A DNA stretch of 44,532 nt, from assembly GCA_002841945.1 (NCBI GenBank), contig PHBI01000074.1, positions 1 to 44,532 of the forward strand, given 5' to 3'. Below, one piece after another: positions 7,833-15,482 of the stretch. The notes below the pieces were generated by a model that saw only the letters and a program-made list of their open reading frames with translations, ran no database searches and was not told where the DNA came from. The position numbers and the translations under genes are program-made. Position 1 is the stretch's first letter, and every line of letters begins with the position of its first letter. This DNA is from Deltaproteobacteria bacterium HGW-Deltaproteobacteria-14. GTDB taxonomy: Bacteria; Myxococcota_A; UBA9042; PHBI01.

Positions 7833-9269
7833 ATGGCCAAGGATGACAAAGCCAAGCTCCTCCGCGTCGGGGTCATTCAAGACCGGCGTGTCGTAGAGGA
7901 GCGCTTGCTCCGCAAGCACGAGAACGTGTCGGTCGGCTCCGCCGCCAAGAACACGTTCATCGTGCCCAACGCGGCGCTGCCGAAGTCCACGTTGCTCTTC
8001 GAGGCGCGGGGGTCGAGCGAGTACGCCCTCATCTTCGAGAAGGGGATGGACGGGCGCATCGACCTCGGCGACGACCCGATGACGTTGGCGGAGCTCGCCC
8101 AGACCTCGCGCGCGCAGCGCAAGGGCGGCAAGTACATCATCCCGCTGACCCCGCGCGCTCGCGGCAAGGTCATCGTCGGCAACGTCACGCTGCTGTTCCA
8201 GTTCGTGGACGCGCCGCCGGTGCTCCCGCGGCCGCAGCTCCCCGCGGCGGCCAAGGGCGGCATCACCTCCCAGCTCGAGTGGCCGCTCGTCTACATCCTC
8301 ATCGCGAGCTTCCTCGTGCTCGGCGGCTCCGGGACCGCGCTCGACCTGTGGTGGCGGCTGACGGGCCAGTACCTGCAGCGCGACTACAAGGACCAGGAGC
8401 GGATCTACGAGCTCCTGAACATCGAGGCCCGGGCGGAGGTGGTGAAGAAGGAGCAGCCCAAGGTCGACGAGAAGAAGGACGACTCGAAGACGGACGCGAC
8501 CAATACCGAGGACACCAAGCCGGACGAACCTCCGCCGCCCGAGCCGCCGAAGACGACGGCCCGCGCCCCCAAGCGCGACAAGACCCCGCAGACTGCCGAG
8601 GAGCGTAAGGCCGCTCGCGCCAAGCTCACGAGCAAGGTCCGCAACACCACGTTCTTGCACGCCCTCGGCTCGTCCGGTGGGGACGATAACGGGCCGCTCG
8701 ACACGCTGAAGAACGGCATCCACGCCGAGCGCCTCGAGAACGCCTTCAACGACACGTCGAGCGGCGTCACGGCGGCGACCGAGGACGGCGGCGGCTTCGT
8801 CGGGGGCCCGTCGGAGGCCACCAAGGACGGCAGCCGGTACAAGACGCTGTCGAGCCAGGACACCGGCGGCAAGCGCATCGCGACCCAGACGGTGAAGACC
8901 GACACGAAGGACGCCGCGAGCGAGATCAAGATCCGCGCGAACGTGCGAGACGGCAGCGTGAGCGGCCAGACCGGCACCGGCCAGATCGACAAGTCCTCGG
9001 TGGCGCGGGTGTTCTCGCGCCGTAAGGGCGCCATCAAATACTGCTACGAGAAGAGCCTGAAGGTGAACCCGGAGCTCCGGGGCAAGGTCACCATCCGGTT
9101 CACCATCGGGGCGGCGGGGCGCATCACCGACATCGACGTGACCGAGAACAGCACCAACGACTCGTCGGTGGCCCAGTGCATCGTCAGCAAGGTCAAGGGC
9201 TGGAAGTTCGAGCCTCCGCAGGGTGGCTCGGTGACCTTCTCCTACCCCTTCCTGCTCGACACCAAGTAG
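7833..9269 (+). CDS. TonB-like energy transducer: FHA-like domain, one TM, AgmX/PglI tail (GltG/GltJ-like)
   Basis: 478 aa from ATG 7833; the open frame extends to 7761 but has no better start. The N-terminal 125 residues form a beta-rich FHA-like domain (VSVGSAAKNTFIV in place of the usual GR(S) core; no clear SxxH, so phosphopeptide binding is uncertain). There is one TM helix at about 151-170, a long Lys/Asp/Pro-rich periplasmic stalk (about 200-290), and a C-terminal domain (about 388-478). That domain has the AgmX/PglI tail signature: paired Cys (IKYCYEKSL and AQCIVSKVKGWKF), GKVTIRFTIGAAGRI, ending SYPFLLDTK. This tail is a TonB-C-like fold found in myxobacterial Glt proteins. It would couple the ExbB/ExbD channel to outer-membrane partners across the periplasm. 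The topology (cytoplasmic FHA, periplasmic tail) matches GltG. Confidence 0.87.
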   Translation: MAKDDKAKLLRVGVIQDRRVVEERLLRKHENVSVGSAAKNTFIVPNAALPKSTLLFEARGSSEYALIFEKGMDGRIDLGDDPMTLAELAQTSRAQRKGGKYIIPLTPRARGKVIVGNVTLLFQFVDAPPVLPRPQLPAAAKGGITSQLEWPLVYILIASFLVLGGSGTALDLWWRLTGQYLQRDYKDQERIYELLNIEARAEVVKKEQPKVDEKKDDSKTDATNTEDTKPDEPPPPEPPKTTARAPKRDKTPQTAEERKAARAKLTSKVRNTTFLHALGSSGGDDNGPLDTLKNGIHAERLENAFNDTSSGVTAATEDGGGFVGGPSEATKDGSRYKTLSSQDTGGKRIATQTVKTDTKDAASEIKIRANVRDGSVSGQTGTGQIDKSSVARVFSRRKGAIKYCYEKSLKVNPELRGKVTIRFTIGAAGRITDIDVTENSTNDSSVAQCIVSKVKGWKFEPPQGGSVTFSYPFLLDTK

Positions 9270-9735
9270 CGCGTCCAGCCCGCGCCTCCGCGTGCCCGCA
9301 AGCGGCGCGCCGAGGCGTGCGGCGGGGTCGCCGGAGGCCGCCGCCCGGCGGGAGCCCGCTCGTCGCCGGTTTCATGCGGTCGCGGGCGGGGCTCGTCGCG
9401 GGTTTCTTGTCGCGCGACGCCGGGTTAGGATGGGCGTGCAGTGGCGGAGCAACCGGTGTAGGGTCTCCGCGCTCGCACGAGACACGGACGAGACACGCCC
9501 CCCGCAGGGCGGCCCGAGGTCCGGAGAGGCCCCCCGCAAGCCCTCTGGAACAAATATTGGCCAACGGACGATCAAGACGGTCCTGGAGAGCAACCCACGG
9601 TCTACAGCGATCGCTGTTCAAGTCTCGCCGCTTGCGTCCCGTTCCGAACGGGAAGTGAGCAAGTTGACACCTTAGAAAGTCGGTACCTATCATCGCCTCC
9701 GCCGTGGGAGCGCGATTCACCGCTGGTAAGAAGAA
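9270..9735 (+). other. Intergenic region with imperfect direct repeat and hairpin
   Basis: 466 nt with no supported gene; open frames here lack ribosome binding sites and normal codon use. It holds a 16-nt direct repeat with one mismatch (GCTCGTCGC(C/G)GGTTTC at 9358-9373 and 9391-9406) and a 7-bp hairpin with a 3-nt loop (TCCCGTT at 9637-9643, AACGGGA at 9647-9653). A strong promoter lies at the downstream end. Confidence 0.4.
9664..9693 (+). promoter_or_regulatory. Strong sigma70-type promoter
   Basis: Perfect -35 TTGACA (9664-9669), 18-bp spacer, -10 TATCAT (9688-9693). The predicted start near 9700 leaves a 36-nt leader before the GTG at 9736. It probably drives the coiled-coil, beta-barrel and Wza-like genes, perhaps reading on through the closely packed genes to about 20010. 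Confidence 0.7.
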
Positions 9736-10308
9736 GTGGGACTCAGACACGCAATCATCGCGACCGTAGCCCTCGCCTCGATAATCATCGGGGCGACGGC
9801 GCTGGTCGCCGCCGAGCCGGCCTTCTCCGCCAGGGGTGACGAGGATCTGGCGCAGCTCACCATCGAAGACATGGTCTCGCGGGCCTCCGACAGCGTCCGC
9901 ACGATGGAGAAGCAGCTCGCGGAGTCCTTCAAGCTCCTCGAGGAGTCCATCGCGAAGGGCGACGTCGCCGCGACGACCTCGCGCAACGAGGCCATCACCG
10001 CGATGAAGGGCCTCGTGAAGCTCTCCGAGCAGAACCTGCTGACCCTTCAGCAGCGTGCCGCCGAGCGGGATCGCTCCCGGGTCGAGCACGAGTACGTGAA
10101 GATCACCATCGCGGCGGCCAAGGTCGCCGAGTTCTACGCCCAGATAAAGAGCGCGACCGGCGGTACGGTCGACCTCGAGCTCACGGAGGTCGAGCGTAAG
10201 CTCGAGTTTCAGGGGCGGCTGCCCGTCGTCGAGGATCTGACGACGACCTTCACGACACCCGCGGACGTCATCCCGGAACCCCCCGTACACGCGAGCCCTT
10301 ACTACTAG
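9736..10308 (+). CDS. Exported coiled-coil protein of unknown function
   Basis: 190 aa from GTG 9736, chosen because it gives a complete signal peptide (MGLRHA, hydrophobic core, cleavage near AFSA|RG); the ribosome binding site is weak. The mature protein is mostly helical and rich in Glu, Lys, Ala and Leu (about residues 40-150: TIEDMVSRASDSVRTMEKQL, then ESIAKGD), consistent with a coiled coil. A short, Pro-rich tail ends in YY. No named family is recognised. It lies between the transducer and an outer-membrane barrel gene, so a periplasmic spacer or adaptor in the same machine is the simplest inference. Confidence 0.75.
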   Translation: MGLRHAIIATVALASIIIGATALVAAEPAFSARGDEDLAQLTIEDMVSRASDSVRTMEKQLAESFKLLEESIAKGDVAATTSRNEAITAMKGLVKLSEQNLLTLQQRAAERDRSRVEHEYVKITIAAAKVAEFYAQIKSATGGTVDLELTEVERKLEFQGRLPVVEDLTTTFTTPADVIPEPPVHASPYY

Positions 10309-10319
10309 CAGGGCACGTC

Positions 10320-10343
10320 GGCGGCGCGGGGTCGCGCGCCGCC
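10320..10343 (+). other. GC hairpin just upstream of the beta-barrel gene
   Basis: A perfect 9-bp stem (GGCGGCGCG at 10320-10328, CGCGCCGCC at 10335-10343) with a 6-nt loop, then AAAAAGG, which is the ribosome binding site for 10359. It may stabilise the downstream mRNA or control access to the start. Confidence 0.4.
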
Positions 10344-10358
10344 CAAAAAGGCGACTCG

Positions 10359-11738
10359 ATGCGACATCCCCTCACACGCTTCACGGCGCTGATCGCGGCA
10401 ACGCTCGTCCTATTAGGCGCTGCGCCAGCGTTTGCGCAGCACTTCGAGCAGGGGCTCAAGGACCCGCGGATCATGAGCCCGGTGGGGCTCGGTCCGACTT
10501 ACTCCGGCCTGACCGGCGCGGGCGTCGGGCTGGTCTCCAAGAAGCCGCAGTACGGCGTCGCGGCGGGCGACTTCATCATCCAGCCGCGCCTGTTCCTCGA
10601 GGGCAGCTACCAGAGCAACTTCTTCCGCGTCGACACCCGCAACGCCGACCCGGAAGGGGCGATGACGCTGCACCTGCGGCCCGGTGTGGCGCTCTTCAAC
10701 CCGCAGTTCGACAAGGTCGCGGTGTCCCTCGGGCTCGACGTCGACGTCTTCGTCCCGGTGAGCAGCAACGAGGCCGTGACGAACCAGACGAACGTCGGCG
10801 GCAACGCCAAGCTCGCGGTCGCGCTCTTCCCGAAGAGCGCGCTGACGCTGACGCTCAACGAGCACTTCAACCGCACGATCTGGATGCGGCCGACGACCTC
10901 CTCGAACGCCAACCGGAACTGGAACCGGGTCGGGGCGGACATCTCCTTCCACCCGGGTGGCCGCGCCCTCGACTTCGCCCTGGGCTACGCCTACGACCTC
11001 ATCAGCTACGACGAGCTCGGCGACCTCGACAACGACCAGCACAACGTGCGGTTTCTCGCCTCGTGGCGCTTTTACCCGATGACCTACGCCTTCCTCGAGG
11101 CGACCGCGGGGTTCCTCGACTACAAGCGCACCGCGAGCGCGGAGGAGGTGGCCCGGGCCGGCAACTACGTCCCCGGCACCCCGGTGAAGGTCTACGCGGG
11201 GCTGTCCGGCTACGTGACGGAGCGGCTGGCGCTGCTCGTGCGGGCGGGCTACGGCAACAGCCTCCTCGACCGCGACCCGGCGGACTTCTCGTCCTTCATC
11301 GGGCAGCTCCAGCTCAGCTACCGCATCAGCGAGAAGACGGTCATCCACGCCGGCGTCGCGCGGGACTTCGAGCTCACGCCGCTCGGCGGCTACATGGAGT
11401 ACATCCGGGCCTACGCGAGCTTCACCCAGCGCCTCGGTGAGCTGGCGGAGCTGCACGCGGACTTCGGCTACGACATCCGCAGCTTCGGCGAGTGGGTGCC
11501 GGCGCCGCGCGCCGACATCAACGTGAGCAACCCCGTCGCCTCCGACGCCGAGCGCAGCGAGGGCTACATCCGCGCTGGGGTGCTCATCGACTTCGACCTC
11601 TCGCGGCTCTTCGGCGTGACCGTCGGGTATCGCTACGAGGGCATCCTGAGCGACTTCTCGATCACGGACAGCGGCGCCACCCGGTTCGTCGCGTATGACG
11701 ATCACCGCGTCTACGCCAGCCTCAATCTGCGGTATTGA
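10359..11738 (+). CDS. Outer-membrane beta-barrel protein
   Basis: 459 aa; AAGG at 10348-10351 lies 7 nt before the ATG. The signal peptide cleaves near AFAQ. The mature protein alternates polar and aromatic/hydrophobic residues in many 9-11-residue strands (VKVYAGLSGYVTERLALLVR, TVIHAGVARDFELT, GVTVGYRYEGIL) and ends VYASLNLRY. A C-terminal aromatic residue is the usual BAM targeting signal. It has the character of the OMP_b-brl/BBP2-type barrels seen beside polysaccharide export genes and the porin-like GltA/B/H proteins. It probably forms the outer-membrane exit or anchor for the upstream machine or for the Wza-like protein encoded next. The substrate is unknown. Confidence 0.85.
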   Translation: MRHPLTRFTALIAATLVLLGAAPAFAQHFEQGLKDPRIMSPVGLGPTYSGLTGAGVGLVSKKPQYGVAAGDFIIQPRLFLEGSYQSNFFRVDTRNADPEGAMTLHLRPGVALFNPQFDKVAVSLGLDVDVFVPVSSNEAVTNQTNVGGNAKLAVALFPKSALTLTLNEHFNRTIWMRPTTSSNANRNWNRVGADISFHPGGRALDFALGYAYDLISYDELGDLDNDQHNVRFLASWRFYPMTYAFLEATAGFLDYKRTASAEEVARAGNYVPGTPVKVYAGLSGYVTERLALLVRAGYGNSLLDRDPADFSSFIGQLQLSYRISEKTVIHAGVARDFELTPLGGYMEYIRAYASFTQRLGELAELHADFGYDIRSFGEWVPAPRADINVSNPVASDAERSEGYIRAGVLIDFDLSRLFGVTVGYRYEGILSDFSITDSGATRFVAYDDHRVYASLNLRY

Positions 11739-11752
11739 AGCGGGGTAGGCGC

Positions 11753-12400
11753 ATGAACGGCGACACTGCTCACAGCGCGTGGCGGCTCAGGCGGCTCGCG
11801 GCGCTGGGGCTCTTGCTCATCCTCAGCGCGAGCGCTGGCTGCGCCTCCTGTGAGGAGGCGTCTACGACCGGCTACGAGCACCTCAACGAGGCCATCGAGG
11901 CCGAGATGGCCAAGGTCGGGCTCGGCCCCGGGGACGTCTTCGAGGTCACGGTGTACGGCGAGGAGAACCTCACGCGCACCCTCAGGGTCTCCCCCGAGGG
12001 CGACGTCCACTTCCCGCTCATCGACCGCATCCACATCAACGGGCTCACGACCGTCGAGATCGAGACCCTCATCCGGACCAAGCTCCAGGACGGCTTCATC
12101 CGCGAGCCGTCGGTGACGGTCTTCGTCAAGGAGTACAACTCCAAGAAGGTCTTCGTGCTGGGCGAGGTGGAGAAGCCGGGCACGTTCCCGTACGCCGCGG
12201 GGATGAACATCGTCGAGGCCATCACGCTGGCGGGCGGCTTCAAGGCGTCGGCCAACACCAACTACGTGGTGGTGACGCGGCGGGGGGCTGGGGGGGACCA
12301 GCGGATCCCGATCCCGGTCGAGAAGATCATCGAGGGGCTCGCCACCAACTTCGTGCTTCAGCCGGGCGACATCATCTACGTGCCCGACACGTTGTTGTAA
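11753..12400 (+). CDS. Wza-type polysaccharide export lipoprotein (Poly_export + SLBB)
   Basis: 215 aa from ATG 11753; a TTG at 11735 would also fit but spoils the signal peptide. A lipoprotein signal ends LSASAG|C30. The Poly_export domain is about residues 52-130 (GPGDVFEVTVYGEENLTRTL, REPSVTVFVKEYNSKK). One SLBB-like domain follows (VFVLGEVEKPGTFPYAAGMN, ITLAGGF, then NFVLQPGDIIYVPDTLL). Family members form the outer-membrane ring through which capsule, slime or exopolysaccharide leaves. At 215 aa it is the short, single-SLBB type. No Wzc/Wzx/Wzy genes are nearby, so it may serve a polysaccharide made elsewhere or be part of the barrel machine. Confidence 0.92.
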   Translation: MNGDTAHSAWRLRRLAALGLLLILSASAGCASCEEASTTGYEHLNEAIEAEMAKVGLGPGDVFEVTVYGEENLTRTLRVSPEGDVHFPLIDRIHINGLTTVEIETLIRTKLQDGFIREPSVTVFVKEYNSKKVFVLGEVEKPGTFPYAAGMNIVEAITLAGGFKASANTNYVVVTRRGAGGDQRIPIPVEKIIEGLATNFVLQPGDIIYVPDTLL

Positions 12401-12406
12401 GCCGCG

Positions 12407-13492
12407 ATGGGCTCTGCCCGCCCGGACTACTACGCGGTCCTCGGGGTCCCGCGGGACGCTGACGCCGAGGCCATCCGGGTCGCCTACAAGGCGCTCGCGG
12501 CGCGTCATCACCCCGACCGCAACCCCGACGCCGGGGCGGCGACCGCCCGCTTCAAGGTCGTGGTGGAGGCCTACGCGATCCTGCGGGATCCGGAGCGCCG
12601 CCACGCCTACGACGCCGGGCTCCCGGCCGACGACGCGGTGCCGGTGGAGCGCGGCTCGGGCTTCGCCGAGGTGGTCGGGGGCCTGGTGGACTCCATCTTC
12701 GGCGTGAAGCTCGGCAAGCCCGTGGCCGGGCGGAATCGGGTCTACCGGCTGACCGTTGCGTTTGCCGACGCCATGCTCGGGACCTCCCAGACCCTGCTCC
12801 TCCCGGTGGAGCGCTCGTGCGCCGCCTGCTACGGCCGCGGCTTTCCGCCGGAGACCGTGCCGGACGTGTGCGAGCGCTGCATGGGGACGGGCACCATCCA
12901 GGCGCGGCCGTTCCTGCGCTCGGAGCTGCTGCCCTGCCCCGGCTGCGACGCGCGCGGCTACACCGTGCCAGCGTGGTGCGAGCCGTGCGGCGGGCGAGGC
13001 GTGGTGGCGCGCGACGAGAGCGTGCGGATCCCGCTGCCAGGCGGCTCGGCCACCGGCGATCGGCTGCGGGTCCGCGGGCGGGGTGAGCCCGGGCGGTTCG
13101 GGGGCGCAGACGGCGATCTGCTCGTCGACATCGAGGTCCTGAGCGACCGCGTGCTCTCCCGCGACGGCGCCGACGTGGTCCTGACCCGCCCGGTGACGGT
13201 GTTCACCGCGCTCACCGGGGGCCCGGTGCCGGTGCCCACGGTGGACGGACCGCGGGCGATCCGACTCCCGCCGTGCACCCCGGACGGGACGGTGCTCAGG
13301 ATGTCCGGCTACGGCGTCCGGGGCGAAGACGGGCAGCGCGGAGACCAGCGCGTCGTCATCGCGGTCGAGCTCCCCGAGGGCCTCGACGACGAGGCGCGGG
13401 CGGCGCTTCAGGCGCTCGCCGTCCGGGTGGGGCCGGCGCCCTTCCCCGCCGTGCGCGGCTTCGACGACGGAGGTGGGTATGAACAGAACTAA
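12407..13492 (+). CDS. DnaJ-like chaperone without a G/F linker
   Basis: 361 aa, 6 nt after the export gene. The J domain (residues 1-70) carries the HPD motif (ARHHPDRNPDA), which stimulates DnaK ATPase. The G/F-rich linker of canonical DnaJ is missing, replaced by about 45 ordinary residues. The zinc-finger region has all four CxxC units (CAAC, CERC, CPGC, CEPC, each with G-x-G or a variant), then two beta-sandwich domains of the client-binding type (RIPLPGGSATGDRLRVRGRG). It is shorter than housekeeping DnaJ (about 375 aa) and has no dnaK beside it. A specialised co-chaperone for this envelope locus is possible. The neighbouring lipoprotein gene starts inside its 3' end. Confidence 0.9.
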   Translation: MGSARPDYYAVLGVPRDADAEAIRVAYKALAARHHPDRNPDAGAATARFKVVVEAYAILRDPERRHAYDAGLPADDAVPVERGSGFAEVVGGLVDSIFGVKLGKPVAGRNRVYRLTVAFADAMLGTSQTLLLPVERSCAACYGRGFPPETVPDVCERCMGTGTIQARPFLRSELLPCPGCDARGYTVPAWCEPCGGRGVVARDESVRIPLPGGSATGDRLRVRGRGEPGRFGGADGDLLVDIEVLSDRVLSRDGADVVLTRPVTVFTALTGGPVPVPTVDGPRAIRLPPCTPDGTVLRMSGYGVRGEDGQRGDQRVVIAVELPEGLDDEARAALQALAVRVGPAPFPAVRGFDDGGGYEQN

Positions 13493-15482
13493 CCTCGCGC
13501 TGCTGGCCCTGGTGAGCTCCCTCGCCGCCTGCCCGACACCGCACGTCGTGTCGCCCGATGAGGGCGGGAGCACGGTGGTCTACGAGGACCCGCGGGACAA
13601 GACGCCGGCGCCGATCCCGACGGGGCCGCCGAGCGTGGCCGACGCGCGGGCGCTCCTGCGCCTGGCCGCGGCCCGGGCGGCGGCCGGAGACGCCGTGGGG
13701 GCGCGTGCCGCCCTGAGCGAGGTCACGGCGACCGCCCCACACAGCCTGGAGGCGGACACGGCCCGGGTCTCGCTCGCCGAGCAGGCCATCGAGCGAGGGG
13801 ACTTCGCGGCCGCCAAGGAGCTCGCGGGCGAGGTCGCGGCGCCGCCCGAGGCGCCCGACGCGGCCGTGCGCCTCGAGCTGGCCCTCGCCAAGGCCGAGGA
13901 GGGGCTCGAGGCGTTCGCGGCGGCGGCGCAGCGGTTCGCCACGGCGCTGTCGCAGGCGCAGGCGCGCCCGGTGGTCGAGGACGCCGCCGAGGGGCTCGTG
14001 CGGACGAGCTTCCTCGCGGGGAGCCCGGCGCGCGCGGCGGAGACCGTGGCGCGGTATCTGACGCCCGTGGGCGCGACCGAGAGCGAGGTGCGGCAGGCGA
14101 CCGTGCGGGTGGTCGCGCCGGCGCTGACGCCGGAGCGGGTCGAGCGGCTCTACGCCGACCTGCCGGCGCGGGATCCGTGGCGCCCGTATATTGCGCTGCA
14201 ATATGCCCGCCTCCAATGTGACAATGCGCAGCCAGGTCCGTGTTTCCAGGCGGCGACTTTTGCGAGTGCGGAGGCCCCCGAGCCGGCGTGGCGGGCGGAC
14301 GCGGTGCAGCTCATCGACCTCGTGCGGGCGTGGCAGGACGTGAAGTCGGAGACGCTCGGGGTGATGCTGCCGCTGAGCGGCAAGTACGGGGCCATTGGGC
14401 AGGCGGCCAAGGAGGGGATCCTGCTCGCCCTCGAGGGCTTCCCGAGCGTGAAGGTCGTCTGGAAGGACACCGCGGGGGACGCGGACAAGGCGGCCACGGC
14501 GGCGCGGGACCTCATCCTCGAGGAGCACGTCACGGCGCTCCTCGGGCCGGTGGGGCAGCTCGAGTCGGCGGCGGCGGCCGAGGTGTCGCGGCGCTTCGGG
14601 GTACCCCACGTGGTGCTGTCGAGCGACGAGGCGGTCGGCGGCGGGGCGGCGACGGTCGTGCGGCTGCGGACGAGCCCCGACGAGCAGGCCCGGGCCATCG
14701 CCCGCTACGCGATGAGTCAGCTGCCGGGGCGCAAGGTCGGGATCCTCTATCCCGAGAACGACGCCGGGCAGACCCTGATGGGCGCCTTCTGGGACGAGGT
14801 CCTGCGCCTCGGCGGCGAGGTCTGGGCGGTCGAGGGCTACGCCCCCGGGACGACCGAGTTCAGCCCGGTGGTCGGCAAGCTCCTCGACAGCGACAAGCCC
14901 GGCAGGGGCGACGCCGGGTTCGCGGCGCTCTTCATCCCGGACGGGGCCCTCTCGGTGCGGCGCCTGCTGCCCTTCCTCAAGTACTGGGGGGTGCCGGTCC
15001 GGACGACGCCGGCCCGTGGGGCGCGGGGCGTCCAGCTGCTCGGCGCCGCGGGCTGGAACCACCCGGCGGTCGTCGACCGCGGCGACAACCTCAGCGACAA
15101 CGCCGTGTTCGTCGACGCCTACTACCACGACCCCGACGACCCGGTCGTCGATCGCTTCGCCAAGCAGTTCTACGTGCGCCATCAGCAGAAGCCGGTGACC
15201 TTCCACGCCGAGGCGTACGACGCGGCGGTCATCCTCGCGGCCGCCGTGGCCGGGGTGCGGGGCGACGACCACGCGGTGCGCGTCGAGATCCTCGACCGGC
15301 TCTTTCACACCAGAAACCACCAGGGGGCGACCGGGCTGGTCACGGTGCTGCCCGGGGGCGCCGTCGCCCGGGTGCCGCGGCTCTTGACCATCGATCTCGA
15401 CGACATCCGCATGCGCCTGTCCGAGGAGGAGGAGCGCGCGGTGCGCGGCGCTCGGGGCGAGAACCCGGACGGCGGTCGGTGA
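13479..15482 (+). CDS. LpoA-like lipoprotein: TPR N-domain and periplasmic-binding-protein fold
   Basis: 667 aa from ATG 13479, with GGAGG at 13469-13473; it overlaps dnaJ by 14 nt. The lipobox is LAA|C18. Residues about 40-270 are Ala-rich TPR-like helices. From about 290 a type-I periplasmic-binding fold follows (ETLGVMLPLSGKYGAIGQAA, ALLGPVGQLESAAAAEV, KVGILYPENDAGQTL, VVDRFAKQFYVRH). This order and length match LpoA, the outer-membrane activator of penicillin-binding protein 1A (678 aa in E. coli). A ligand-sensing lipoprotein is the alternative. Codons 14184-14276, at the junction of the two parts, are unusually A/T-ending. The GTGA overlap with thiL suggests coupled translation. Confidence 0.85.
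   Translation: MNRTNLALLALVSSLAACPTPHVVSPDEGGSTVVYEDPRDKTPAPIPTGPPSVADARALLRLAAARAAAGDAVGARAALSEVTATAPHSLEADTARVSLAEQAIERGDFAAAKELAGEVAAPPEAPDAAVRLELALAKAEEGLEAFAAAAQRFATALSQAQARPVVEDAAEGLVRTSFLAGSPARAAETVARYLTPVGATESEVRQATVRVVAPALTPERVERLYADLPARDPWRPYIALQYARLQCDNAQPGPCFQAATFASAEAPEPAWRADAVQLIDLVRAWQDVKSETLGVMLPLSGKYGAIGQAAKEGILLALEGFPSVKVVWKDTAGDADKAATAARDLILEEHVTALLGPVGQLESAAAAEVSRRFGVPHVVLSSDEAVGGGAATVVRLRTSPDEQARAIARYAMSQLPGRKVGILYPENDAGQTLMGAFWDEVLRLGGEVWAVEGYAPGTTEFSPVVGKLLDSDKPGRGDAGFAALFIPDGALSVRRLLPFLKYWGVPVRTTPARGARGVQLLGAAGWNHPAVVDRGDNLSDNAVFVDAYYHDPDDPVVDRFAKQFYVRHQQKPVTFHAEAYDAAVILAAAVAGVRGDDHAVRVEILDRLFHTRNHQGATGLVTVLPGGAVARVPRLLTIDLDDIRMRLSEEEERAVRGARGENPDGGR

Noticed and set aside
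11711..15320. Two long minus-strand open frames (620 and 654 aa)
   Set aside because: They mirror the codons of the Wza-like, DnaJ and LpoA-like genes; the plus strand has clear motifs and ribosome binding sites.
14240..15478. Extension of the thiL frame far upstream
   Set aside because: Overlaps the LpoA-like gene in another frame and is Arg/Gly-rich; GTG 15479 in a GTGA overlap fits the ThiL family start.
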